20,417 bases of DNA from Sergeia podlipaevii (GCA_030849805.1 JASANZ010001866.1:1-20417); one strand, 5' to 3'. Shown: positions 1 through 8,483, counted from the stretch's first letter. Made by a program: numbers and translations. The notes: generated by a model not told the origin, from the sequence alone.

Positions 1-53
1 GAACCGATCTGGTTACCGCACTGGCCGGCCTGGCAGGAAACGATCTCGCGCAT
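1..53 (-). CDS. beta-tubulin, N-terminal fragment (cut by window edge)
   Basis: The minus strand from 53 reads ATG and then MREIVSCQAGQCGNQIG, the near-invariant N-terminus of beta-tubulin. It includes the MREI tetrapeptide that governs tubulin mRNA autoregulation in animals and the GQCGNQ nucleotide-binding loop. Beta-tubulin pairs with alpha-tubulin in the microtubules of the subpellicular corset, flagellum and spindle. Only 17 codons plus two bases are present; the rest lies left of the window. An AG acceptor about 40 bases upstream, after a pyrimidine tract, supports a normal spliced-leader mRNA. The upstream neighbour is an LRR gene, so this is either an isolated beta-tubulin copy or the first copy of an array. 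It is not an internal unit of an alternating alpha/beta array. Identification is firm despite the short length because these residues are so conserved. Confidence 0.93.
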   Translation of the reverse strand, partial: MREIVSCQAGQCGNQIG

Positions 54-93
54 GATTGCTTGAAGCTTTGTGCTGTGATGTAACTTAAACTAA

Positions 94-129
94 CTTGTGT
101 TTTTAAAAAAGGGAAACAGTGAAAGAAGG
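94..129 (-). promoter_or_regulatory. predicted spliced-leader acceptor for beta-tubulin
   Basis: On the minus strand a pyrimidine-rich tract (complement of 105-129) is followed by the first AG at 95-94, giving a 5' UTR of about 40 nt. Other AGs at 91-90 and 85-84 are possible alternates. This is inferred from the usual trypanosomatid rule of polypyrimidine tract then first AG. Confidence 0.5.
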
Positions 130-635
130 CAATAAAATAAGAGAATTGTAGACGCGATATTTAAGGCACCGGAGATACAACCAAATAGATAAATATTAAC
201 GACCAATAGAGTTGATGGTAATTTTGTGTTTGTGTTTTGATGCATTTCCGCAATGAAGCAACGTGAAAATATATGTAGGTGTCTACAAAATAAATAAAAA
301 AAGATTGCACATCTGTGTGTTGCATATTATGCGTCAGTTGCCAATGTGCACACCAGAAAAGAAAAGAGAAAAAAAAAGGTCAAAGTAATAACGCATGTCA
401 CATTATACAGCAGTTCATCTGAACGCAAAAAAAAACAAAAAAAAAATGAATTTCATATTTGCTGCGCCGCTCTCGTGCATCCTCCGACTGATCCGTGCAA
501 CGCCCGCCCTTCTAATTTTCATCTAGGCAACACACACCGATGCACATACATACATTGAATATCAAAGCAACAATACTCGCGTAAATACAAAAGCATAAAA
601 TGATAGCGAGGAGAAAAAGCAAGTCAAAGGTAAGC

Positions 636-673
636 AAAAAAAATATATATATATATATATGTTTTTTTTTTTT
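636..673. repeat. AT microsatellite flanked by A-run and T-run
   Basis: An A-run is followed by about nine AT units (643-660) and then a run of about twelve T (662-673). The two arms are self-complementary, so the segment could fold as a hairpin in RNA or extrude as a cruciform. It lies about 100 bases beyond the LRR stop codon, probably within that mRNA's 3' UTR or the processing region. Confidence 0.7.
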
Positions 674-768
674 CTAAAGAAAGTGTGTATTCTGAATATT
701 GACATATTTTCTTTAGAGTAGATAATGAGAAGACACTTTTTGCTGTATCTGTTGTTGTGTATCTTTTC

Positions 769-2475
769 TCAATATGATGAATGAAGAAGAACTAGCTGAC
801 AACTGACACGTACGCCGTTCCTTGAGAGAACGTGCACAACGTCTGTAGACTCTTTAGTAAGTCGAGTGCCACCAAGACCAACGCGACGCAGAAAGCGCAG
901 TTTCAGCAATGGAGCAATGTCAGTGATGGAAGAGCAAAAGTGGATAGTAAGGTCTACCATGTCGGGACAGCACGACACTATTGCCGACAGGGCTTTGTCA
1001 TCCACGTGTGTGTCGCACATGTCCAACACACGCAGCTGCGTTAAGCCGGTCAGCACAGACAACTCCTTGGCATGCTGGCACCCATGCAACCGCAGTGATG
1101 TTATAGATGTCGCACCCCCAGCGCTGAGAAGTTCCAAATCCTCGGAGGTGACGCTAGTGCCACTGAGGTCAAGTTTATTGAGGGATGGCAGTGCTACGAG
1201 AGGCCCCACTTTGGCGACCAAGCGGTTGCAGGCAATGTTTAAGTGGCGCAGGGACGTACAGGTAGCAAGTGCCTCCACGCCCACGTCCGCTAGACCTACA
1301 TTGGCGCAGTCTAGCTCATGCAGCTCTGGTACCCTGGAGAGCAGCGCCATGACTGCTCCACCATCGTTGCCAACACCGGGGCACGAGCGAAGCAGCAGGT
1401 ACTTCAGCACTGGAAGGGTACACAGTGCCTCAAGGGCAGACACCTCCGCGGAGGTATGACTGAGGTCCACTCGTTCCAAGCGCTGAGCAAGACGCAGTGG
1501 AGCAAAGTGCTCCAAGAGACGGCAGTCTCTCAGGCACAACTCAGATAAGAAAGAACATCCTTTGCATATCGCCGCAAGGGCATCGTCCGTGATGGAAGAC
1601 CCGCGGACGTCAAGTACGCTCAAAAGAGAGAGTTTTGAAAGCGGTGTAAAGCGCCGCACATCTGAATGGCAGCCGCAAAGAAAGACTTTACGGAGCAATG
1701 TGCACTGTGCCAGCGAGGCGATCGTGGTGTCCTCCACCCCTGTCCCGCTGAGGTCAATCTCCTTTAGGTTCCGCAGCTCGGCAAGAGGAAGATGGGACAC
1801 CAGATGGTAATCCCCAATGGTGAGCTGCTCAAGCCGCTTAAGAACGTCAAGAAACTGTGGAGTGAGACCGAGGTCTTCTTGATGTGAGTGTCTTACTGTG
1901 GTTCGTCCCATGTGTAGCTCTTGAAGATGTGAGAGGGAGCCCAGCGACGCGAGAGTGACGACTGTGTTGTAGCCCCGTCTACCTCCACAGTCCATAGCAC
2001 ATCCGTGAGGCGGGAGGTCGCATATGTTGAGGGTAACGCTACGCACTGTCATGCTGCATAGTGGAACGGACACTGCAGCATCAATAAATGGATTGAGGGC
2101 GCCCTCCACGCAGAACTCCATGCTGTATACTGGTAGAGGCATGCCACCTGCCGTCGCGGGCCGCGTCAGCCACCACTTGGAGTGTTCGAGCCTTTTCATA
2201 TCAGTTATGGTAGCAGTTCTCTCCAGCGTGGTGGGATTGAGAGAGAGCATGCTCGCCATACACGTGCACTGCGCTCCATACTGATAGGTGTGTATCTCCG
2301 TGGCCATGCGAATTTGTGGAGTTGCAGCCACAAGAGCAAGTGGTGCTTGATGATGGTAGCAGGAAAGCACCGAGTCGAGTGTCGCTGGTGTTAGTGCAGT
2401 GCGCCAGTGCCGCCGCTCAGATTGAAGCACTGTCGTGCCCGCCGATGTGCTACAGTTATCTTCACCGTTTGTCAT
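769..2475 (-). CDS. leucine-rich-repeat protein
   Basis: This 568-residue protein starts at the ATG at 2475 and ends at 769. Residues 1-140 are not repetitive. From about residue 145 to 540 the protein is made of leucine-rich repeats with consensus like LxxLDLSGTxVxDxxLxxL. The 'LD' strand position recurs near residues 240, 288, 336, 388, 435, 484 and 532, so the real period is about 48 residues. Each unit is two LRRs: one with a Gly-Thr or Asp-Thr turn and one with a Cys-containing 'LxLxxC' turn. Such proteins are common in trypanosomatids and usually act as protein-binding scaffolds. I see no signal peptide, RING finger, kinase, cyclase or membrane segment, so it is not recognisably ESAG8-like or surface-exposed. 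Function and partner are unknown. Coding GC is clearly higher than in the spacers, and no frameshift is apparent. Confidence 0.88.
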   Translation of the reverse strand: MTNGEDNCSTSAGTTVLQSERRHWRTALTPATLDSVLSCYHHQAPLALVAATPQIRMATEIHTYQYGAQCTCMASMLSLNPTTLERTATITDMKRLEHSKWWLTRPATAGGMPLPVYSMEFCVEGALNPFIDAAVSVPLCSMTVRSVTLNICDLPPHGCAMDCGGRRGYNTVVTLASLGSLSHLQELHMGRTTVRHSHQEDLGLTPQFLDVLKRLEQLTIGDYHLVSHLPLAELRNLKEIDLSGTGVEDTTIASLAQCTLLRKVFLCGCHSDVRRFTPLSKLSLLSVLDVRGSSITDDALAAICKGCSFLSELCLRDCRLLEHFAPLRLAQRLERVDLSHTSAEVSALEALCTLPVLKYLLLRSCPGVGNDGGAVMALLSRVPELHELDCANVGLADVGVEALATCTSLRHLNIACNRLVAKVGPLVALPSLNKLDLSGTSVTSEDLELLSAGGATSITSLRLHGCQHAKELSVLTGLTQLRVLDMCDTHVDDKALSAIVSCCPDMVDLTIHFCSSITDIAPLLKLRFLRRVGLGGTRLTKESTDVVHVLSRNGVRVSCQLVLLHSSY

Positions 2476-2579
2476 GACGAAACACGCTTTAAAACAATAA
2501 ACGTATTTTTTTTTTTTTAAGGACTGCCTACATTACACGCACGGCAGGCTACTCTCAGAATATAGGTAAAGCTAGTCAG

Positions 2580-2674
2580 CTAGAAAAAAAGGTTCTCTTT
2601 AAAGGCCCGTAAAAGTGTTCCGCTGTCCACAATAGCTTCAATACGTCAGCACAAAGAAGAAAAAAGAAAAAAAG
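2580..2674 (-). promoter_or_regulatory. predicted spliced-leader acceptor region for the LRR gene
   Basis: Two tract/AG pairs are visible on the minus strand. One has a pyrimidine tract (complement of 2653-2674) with first AG at 2637-2636, giving a 160-nt 5' UTR. The other has a T-run (complement of about 2583-2592) with AG immediately at 2581-2580, giving a 104-nt 5' UTR. The sequence alone does not decide between them. Confidence 0.4.
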
Positions 2675-4314
2675 TATTTAGAAAGAGGAAGAAGCAGATA
2701 GATTGACAATAAAAAATTTCTCCACAAATTAAGTAAGCGTGCGTCATACAAAATGGTAGTCGGTGTACTAACTTCTATATATCAAGAGCAACACAAATGC
2801 ACTACCTAGCCACGGTGCATCGCAACCGCTAGAGACTTGTTAAACCCCTGGATAGTTGAAAACAAATGCGCTGAGATCAAATGCTCTCGCTGCGCCTGTT
2901 CCGTGTGTATTCATTTTTTTCTCAGCTGACAGTAAAAAAAAAAAAAAAAGAAGTGATGGCCAAAGCCTTTAAACCACCTGTATGCGTTAGCAATCTGCAT
3001 AAAGAGCAGAGAAAAGATATACAGGGAATTGACTGCTTCTACAGAAAAAGAAAATGCCTGCTGGCTTCTGTCTGATCCACTTTACGCAGATGAACATCAG
3101 GGAAAAAAAAAGAAAGAAAGAAAGCATTAAGAAAGGATACAAGAGTTTTTTTTTAAGCTGCTCTGACATTTTTGAATGTCTCACAAACATTTTTAGAAAG
3201 TCCTTCCTTTTTGATTTTCCACGTTGTGTTGCATGCGACATGACACTGCCATTCAGCCCTTTATGCTCCAAAGATGTGCCATCGCCGTTCCACCACCCTC
3301 TCGCGCGTCACTCTCTAATGTGATGCAGTCCAGTCAGTCACAGCACAACTTGTTATAGGCAGCATCGCGACCATTTTATGATCTTAACAACGCTTGTGTA
3401 TTCTTTTTATGATGTTCTCTCCATTTTTCTTTCCCCCCTCCCCCACCTCTTGCCCATGTCCCGCGACTCTCGCGACGTCTTTCCTCCCGGCACAGACACA
3501 CACGCACATACACACAATTCTGATGGGGATTTAGAAAATAAAAATAAAACCACCAAAAATGTAATAAAATAAGAACTACAACATATGGCTCTCAACTTCA
3601 GCAACAATTTAAGAGAAAAAGAAAGAAACAACCTTTACGATATCTCGCCAACACTTGCATTTGTTACGCTTTCGTAAAAAAAAAAAAAAACCACACCCAC
3701 ACACATATATACATACATACATACACACACTAACCCCTTTCCTAAGCATAAAATCATTGATTAGAATATTTGTTCTTTTCTGACGTTGTTTTATTGCCTC
3801 AACAACATTTTGAGTAGGTGAGTCACTCCCCACCTTCTCGTGGCGTGAGCCTTCCTCTTGTTCGTAAAATACCATCCTTTGCACTTATTGATGTTAAAGA
3901 GAGAAACTGTAAATGACAAATGATAAGAAGGGGAGAGGCTAAGAAAACAGATTCTTTTTCCTCTCTCCCACTACTTCCATCAGTACTCACTTAGGAACTA
4001 TATTCACGCAAGTATCAAACGTGATCATCTCTCTGCTATCGGCGGTGATGTTCAGAGCGCCATTTGAAGAATATATATATATAATGTGGCGCAAAAGAGA
4101 ACCCATACGTGTATGTATGCACCAATACTAAGCAAAGAAAAAAAAGAAAGAAATTGTAAAATGCTTATGATAGTGTAACACGCCTTTCTAAAGTGTGTAG
4201 ATGCAAGGATTCAAGTTGCCTTGCTACACCTCTGCTCCTCTCTCCTTCTTTCCTTTCTCATTGTTTCCGTGACTGGGAGTCATTGTCAGCGATAAAAATA
4301 GCAAAAAAAAAAAA

Positions 4315-4417
4315 TACATATACATATATATATATATAAACTCAATTCTGCGCTGTTTACCTTCTTTTCCTTTGTTCCTATATATATCCGCAAAGAGAAT
4401 ACACACACACACACACA
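4315..4417. repeat. TA and CA microsatellites
   Basis: An alternating AT/CA stretch occupies about 4315-4338 and a CA repeat followed by an A-run occupies about 4401-4427. Both lie in the region expected to be 3' UTR of the WD40 gene, within 200 bases of its stop codon. Confidence 0.6.
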
Positions 4418-4510
4418 AAAAAAAAAGGAATCCATACCGAGTTGGAGGAGCGTGTACAAACCCACGCATAGACAAAGAAAAAACTTTCTTTCAAATAAAA
4501 AAAAAAGATT

Positions 4511-6685
4511 TTAGTGTTTAGCCTCCTCGATCTCCCAAATCTTCACCGTATCATCAAGCGATGACGTCAGCAACTTATTACCCTGAACGTCAATGTGGTA
4601 AACTGTGCTGAGGTGGCCGGCCAGGGTTTCCACGTGCTCGCCATCCTCCGTGCGCCACACCATCACAGTCCAGTCACGTGCACCTGAGAAGATGTACTTG
4701 TCATCATCGGAGAAGATGGCGTGGTGAATGGGGGCCTTGTGACCGGCCATAGTGCGCACGCACACGCCAGTGGAGGCATTCCAGAGCTTCAGCTCGTGGT
4801 CCATGGAGGAACTTACAATGTACTTGTCGCTTTTAGAGTAGCGAACAGACCACACGGTCCCAATGTGACCGAGCAGCGAGCGCACCTCCTTGCCAGCCTC
4901 CCAGTCCCAGATCTTGATAAGTCTGTCATCACTACCAGACGCAACGTACTTACCGCGATCGCTGTTGCTGAAGCAGCATGAGAAGACTGCTAGCGTATGG
5001 CCTTTCAGAGAAGCTACCCTCGAGCAGTTCTCAGCATTCCACACACGTACAGTGTGGTCGCAAGAGCCAGAGACGATATACTCGCCGGTAGAGTTGTACT
5101 GCACACAGTACACCTTGTCCTCGTGACCCTTGAGGGTGGCCACCTTGGAGCACGTGACAGTGTTCCAGATCTTGATCGACCGGTCATCGGACGACGACAC
5201 CACGCGGTTGCCTTTCGGAGAAAAATCACAGGACAGTACGAAGCCGTTGTGGCCACCCTTCATCACAGTGCAGCTGCCAGTCTTGGTGTTCCACAGGCGC
5301 ACAGAGCGATCGCGGCTTGCAGTAACAAACTGATCGCCCTTGGGAGAAAACACGCAGCAGTACACAGCGAGAGAGTGGCCGGTGTACGTGCGCTGCTCTC
5401 TCGCCAAAAGTTCGCCGTTGGAAAAAGCCTTGGCGCGGGTCGTCTTCACAGGGACGCCGGGGGCGGGGTCGGTACCCTCCTTGCCGTCGGTCAGCATATC
5501 ATCCGCTGGCTTCTTGCGTGATTTGGGATCAGAGCAAATCAGCTTCATCTTCTTCGTGCCACTCTGCTGGGAAAGCTCCAGGAACATAGCAAGAACGTCA
5601 TCATCATCCAGTTCAATCACGTCCTCGTCCTCGAAAAAAGAGAGAGCCATCTTACGGCCAAACTTCCGCTCCACAATATTGGCAAACTCCTCGTATGTCA
5701 TAGTTGGCGTGACGTAAATCAACTTCGTGCCTGTGGTAATCTCCTCCTGGCAGTAGACTGGAATCTTGCCGGAGGTGCGCTGCGTCAGTGTGGCCTCCAT
5801 CAGGTCATCCGGGGTCGCAGCAACCGTCCTTGGCTCCTCACGGATCAGCGAAGAGGTGTCTGACGGCGGCTTCTCCAGCACCTGCTTGATGAAGTTATCC
5901 AGGGACTCACGTTGCTCAACAGACATATTTGTGTACTCCTCCACAGCATCTGTGTTAGTGAGGGCGCTGGCACTTCCTTCTGCAGCGGCAGCTCCAGTGG
6001 CAACTCCAGCGGCAGCGGAGGCACCAGCAACAGCTCCAGCGGCAGCGAAGGCACCAGCGGCAGCTCCAGCGTCACCGTTGTCCACGTTCCGCTGTGGTTG
6101 CGCCGGGTTTGCGTGCTGACCCTTACGAGCCTGGCGAGCGGCAATGTTACCCTCTACACTTGCCACAACCTCCGCATCTGTGGCGGTGGACTCGGGCAGG
6201 TTGTCGCGGTACGTCTGGAGAATGATGTCCTGTGTCAAGTCCTCCTGCTTGGACAGCAACTGCACGACAGCGCTCTCTTTCTCGCTGAGGAGGCCCTTGT
6301 AGGAAAACTGCTTCCCGCGGTAGGTGAGGGTGATGCGCTGCTTCTGCTCAGGCTCAGCTGCAGCGGCGGACGCGGGGGGCCGCGGAGGCTTCGAGTCCGC
6401 CGGCGTGGTAGAGGCGGCTTCTGCGGCAGAGGTGGCATCGCCGCCGCGCCGTGCAGCGTCACGGGCCTCACGAGACTTCTTCGCGTCAGAGAAAAGATCC
6501 TTGATCGCTTGATCAGAGTAGGACTGCTCATCTTCTATGTTCTCACGAAAGGCAGAAACGGCGACGTCATCTTTCACCGCAAGCTTGGCAAGGATGTCCA
6601 TTAGGTCCTTGGGACGGCTTTCTGGGTGACCCTCGTACACCACCGACCGACCCGAAATCTTAAAGCGGAGCTTCTCCTTGGCCAT
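4511..6685 (-). CDS. WD40-repeat protein with PB1-like domain and duplicated N-terminal domain
   Basis: I place the start at the ATG at 6685 (724 residues, MAKEKLRF...). A longer reading begins at 6721, upstream of the best splice acceptor (6707-6706), so its start would not be in the mRNA. Residues 5-80 and 117-188 look like two copies of one domain, with aligned motifs such as SGRSVVYEG/RGKQFSYKG and AFRENI/TYRDNL. An Ala/Gly-rich linker covers about 205-240. Residues about 306-384 resemble a PB1 domain: KLIYV strand, FANIVERKFG helix, and an acidic FEDEDVIELDDDD segment like the OPCA motif. Seven WD40 repeats follow, starting near residues 434, 477, 519, 561, 605, 647 and 689, ending in motifs such as VRLW, IKIW and VKIW, enough for a complete propeller. 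It is probably a scaffold. It is too long to be the RACK1 orthologue, and its complex is unknown. Confidence 0.9.
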   Translation of the reverse strand: MAKEKLRFKISGRSVVYEGHPESRPKDLMDILAKLAVKDDVAVSAFRENIEDEQSYSDQAIKDLFSDAKKSREARDAARRGGDATSAAEAASTTPADSKPPRPPASAAAAEPEQKQRITLTYRGKQFSYKGLLSEKESAVVQLLSKQEDLTQDIILQTYRDNLPESTATDAEVVASVEGNIAARQARKGQHANPAQPQRNVDNGDAGAAAGAFAAAGAVAGASAAAGVATGAAAAEGSASALTNTDAVEEYTNMSVEQRESLDNFIKQVLEKPPSDTSSLIREEPRTVAATPDDLMEATLTQRTSGKIPVYCQEEITTGTKLIYVTPTMTYEEFANIVERKFGRKMALSFFEDEDVIELDDDDVLAMFLELSQQSGTKKMKLICSDPKSRKKPADDMLTDGKEGTDPAPGVPVKTTRAKAFSNGELLAREQRTYTGHSLAVYCCVFSPKGDQFVTASRDRSVRLWNTKTGSCTVMKGGHNGFVLSCDFSPKGNRVVSSSDDRSIKIWNTVTCSKVATLKGHEDKVYCVQYNSTGEYIVSGSCDHTVRVWNAENCSRVASLKGHTLAVFSCCFSNSDRGKYVASGSDDRLIKIWDWEAGKEVRSLLGHIGTVWSVRYSKSDKYIVSSSMDHELKLWNASTGVCVRTMAGHKAPIHHAIFSDDDKYIFSGARDWTVMVWRTEDGEHVETLAGHLSTVYHIDVQGNKLLTSSLDDTVKIWEIEEAKH
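5975..6067 (-). repeat. minisatellite encoding Ala/Gly linker in the WD40 protein
   Basis: Imperfect in-frame repeats of GCT/GCC/GGA-type codons encode an alternating Ala-rich linker (roughly residues 207-237) with units such as AAAGA and ASAAAG. It separates the duplicated N-terminal domains from the PB1-like domain and is likely to vary in length between strains. Confidence 0.7.
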
Positions 6686-7505
6686 CGTTTCTTTAGCGCA
6701 GAGTACTGTAGGCAAACACAAAAGATGATGGTGCTATCAAACAGCAATAAGATGGAGAAAGTACAGTAGTGGGTGAGCTAGAAAGATGCTGTAGGGATCA
6801 ATAAAGCGTACTGTGGGAGAGGTGCGCAGAGTGATAACGGTGTTTCCTATAAATTGAACTTGTATGTACAGATATATACGTATTTTCTATTCTCTTCAAT
6901 AGCCAGTTGCAATCGGCTCTAAGAGACAACGAAAGATAACACACAAAGATTTAAAAAATTCACCTGTTTTAGAAGAAAAAGAGAGAAGAAGAAGTGCTAT
7001 ATAAAAGCAAGTATATATACTTTCTCGTCGGAGCAGAAGGGGGTATATATGTTTCACAGAGGCGTTAAAGAGCAAAACGCTTTTTAAGATAGGAATTAAT
7101 ATTGCCGTTGATCTTTTTTTCTGCTATTCTACGAAAACTGATGCAAGCAACTAACTAAAACAGAAAGCAAAAACAAAGATACAAATATGAAACGGAGAGA
7201 TAAAGAGGCAAGAAAGAAAAAAAAAAGATATCAAGTGTCAAAAAAAAAGAGATAAGAACAGACGAGCTTCGAAGGTGGTTGATGGTGTTGCTCCTGCTGT
7301 TTCCATTGCAGTACCAAATGTCTGTCCTTGAAAAAAAAAAAAAAAAATTGAGGTGGGGCAGCAATCTACTAGCACATCGCACACTGCTCTCTCTCGCTCC
7401 TGATAATACCTCCTCACAGAGATCATTCTACTACAAATAATGTTATCATTGCTGTGGTTGTTGTTGTTTTATATATAATGTTTCATTTTCAACTGTGAAA
7501 TTCAA
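6686..7505. other. intergenic spacer, WD40 gene to mL46 gene
   Basis: This 820-base AT-rich spacer holds the WD40 5' UTR and the mL46 3' UTR. An A-run of 17 at 7331-7347 (T-run on the coding strand) is followed by AGs at 7328-7327 and 7323-7322, then a 22-codon ORF at 7238-7306 (see findings). Several TATATA motifs occur at 6870-7050. I see no tRNA or other structured RNA. Confidence 0.5.
6706..6730 (-). promoter_or_regulatory. predicted spliced-leader acceptor for the WD40 gene
   Basis: On the minus strand a TTTTGTGTTTGCCTACAG acceptor ends at 6707-6706, giving a 20-nt 5' UTR to the ATG at 6685. It excludes the in-frame ATG at 6721 as the normal start. Confidence 0.5.
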
Positions 7506-8435
7506 CTACTCTTCAAAGACACCGTCTGACGAGATGTCCATCAAGGCGCGAAGTAGCTCAACACTCTTGAAGTCTTCACTATACTGCAGCATCTCACGAC
7601 GTGTTACCCAAGCATGGTCCCTAGGCAGTGGCTCCACTGCGGTGAACTGTGGCCTCCCCGATATGTACGTGGCTGAAAAGATAAACAAGCGAGTAAGTTC
7701 TTCCTCAAACATAGTCGTCGCTTGCGGTGCATTCGACCACACGTACACATCCAGGCCATCTGCATGATGAGTAGAGACTGCCCTATCCACCGTCATGCGA
7801 AGCGTCTCCGTCGCCTTGCGTTGTGTCTGTGGTATCGTCCACTTACCGCACTCATCCTGTATAAGTAGATAAAGAAAGTCATCTAGGCACCGCTGCAAGG
7901 TGTGCCGCTTCGGTGGCTTTGTAGAGAGTTCCGCCGGGTTCCACAGATCCGCCTCCGCCACACGCTTCTCAGGTGAGTAGCGTTGCAGCACTACGCGCAT
8001 AGCGTCCTGGTACAGCTCTAATCCGAAGAAGTTGCCCTTGATTTGGTTAGGGTCGGTGCGGCCTAACAGGTCCATCGGCTGTCCGCGAGCCGCCAGGAAG
8101 TGAGTCGCTGACTCGGTGGTCTCGTGGCGACTATACCGCTGGTGCTCGCGCTCCAGCAGGTAGCTCATCTCCATCTCCAAAGGGTGTGGAGTGTGCTTGA
8201 CAACCTGGTTACGGTGCAGAAGATAACCAACGTTCACGGTGGGGACTGCTTTTGTGCTGCTCAGCGGTGGCGCCTCAGGCTCCGCTACGTGCACCTGAGG
8301 AACAATAGGAGTGCGGTGCTGCGAGTGGAACTTGCGCTGAGCCGCAGACAATCCATACGGTGCAGCTGCAGCAGCGGTACCCGCCGCGCATGTCTTGCTG
8401 CCCACCAATACACAGAGGGCCCTCCTACACCTCAT
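7506..8435 (-). CDS. probable mitochondrial large-subunit ribosomal protein mL46
   Basis: The 309-residue reading starts at the ATG at 8435; the open frame extends to a TTG at 8459, which I do not accept as a start. The first 51 residues contain no acidic residue and several Arg/Lys, with an Ala-rich stretch, as in a mitochondrial presequence. Residues about 178-300 match the Nudix-like fold of mL46: RCLDDFLYLLIQDECGKW, then the degenerate Nudix box IPQTQRKATETLRMTVDRAV, then DHAWVTRREMLQY near the end. From memory of the family, animal mL46 has closely similar WxLPQxExxxGETLRxTAERT and HHVWVTKDEL motifs. The catalytic Nudix glutamates are absent, as expected for a structural ribosomal protein. 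It would sit in the central protuberance of the mitoribosome. Alternatives would be another inactive Nudix protein. Confidence 0.78.
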   Translation of the reverse strand: MRCRRALCVLVGSKTCAAGTAAAAAPYGLSAAQRKFHSQHRTPIVPQVHVAEPEAPPLSSTKAVPTVNVGYLLHRNQVVKHTPHPLEMEMSYLLEREHQRYSRHETTESATHFLAARGQPMDLLGRTDPNQIKGNFFGLELYQDAMRVVLQRYSPEKRVAEADLWNPAELSTKPPKRHTLQRCLDDFLYLLIQDECGKWTIPQTQRKATETLRMTVDRAVSTHHADGLDVYVWSNAPQATTMFEEELTRLFIFSATYISGRPQFTAVEPLPRDHAWVTRREMLQYSEDFKSVELLRALMDISSDGVFEE

Positions 8436-8483
8436 GTCCCTCGTGACGAGGTGTATCAACTAACTCTAGAAGGAGGGATTTTC

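Larger units (their letters stand above)
54..768. other. intergenic spacer, beta-tubulin to LRR gene
   Basis: This 715-base AT-rich spacer holds the beta-tubulin 5' UTR and acceptor and, towards the right, the 3' UTR of the LRR gene. It contains A-runs near 369-377 and 428-446 and an AT microsatellite with flanking A and T runs at 636-673. The ORF-like stretch at 346-558 on the plus strand is Lys-rich low-complexity translation and is not supported as a gene. No RNA gene is seen. Confidence 0.6.
2476..4510. other. long intergenic spacer, LRR gene to WD40 gene
   Basis: This 2.0-kb spacer contains no long ORF with gene-like composition. Its minus-strand ORFs are rich in Phe and Leu because they translate pyrimidine tracts. 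It includes A-runs at 2934-2949 and 3676-3689, a C-rich stretch at 3433-3455, CA/TA microsatellites at about 3691-3730 and 4315-4338, and a CA repeat at 4401-4417. Plus-strand pyrimidine stretches near 3420-3490, 3950-3985 and 4216-4260 correspond to purine-rich 3' UTR sequence of the WD40 mRNA. It also holds two apparently spare splice acceptors described in the findings. Confidence 0.55.

Noticed and set aside
3..83. Plus-strand open frame at the left edge that looks coding-like
   Set aside because: It is the antisense of the beta-tubulin N-terminus, which is certain on the minus strand.
3433..3455. C-rich plus-strand stretch (G-rich on the coding strand) as a second G-quadruplex
   Set aside because: Only two long G-runs plus one short run with an eight-base loop, so a stable quadruplex is doubtful.
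4021..4066. Locally GC-richer patch with a TGATG motif considered as a C/D snoRNA
   Set aside because: No D box at a suitable distance and no terminal stem.
5912..6604. 230-codon plus-strand ORF opposite the WD40 gene
   Set aside because: It is a shadow of the GC-rich Ala/Gly linker and N-terminal coding region. The minus-strand protein has clear domains.
6686..6721. Upstream ATG of the WD40 gene adding 12 residues
   Set aside because: It lies upstream of the best splice acceptor at 6707-6706.
8436..8459. Longer mL46 reading from a TTG
   Set aside because: TTG is not an expected start in a nuclear trypanosomatid gene, and an ATG follows eight codons later at the beginning of a good presequence.
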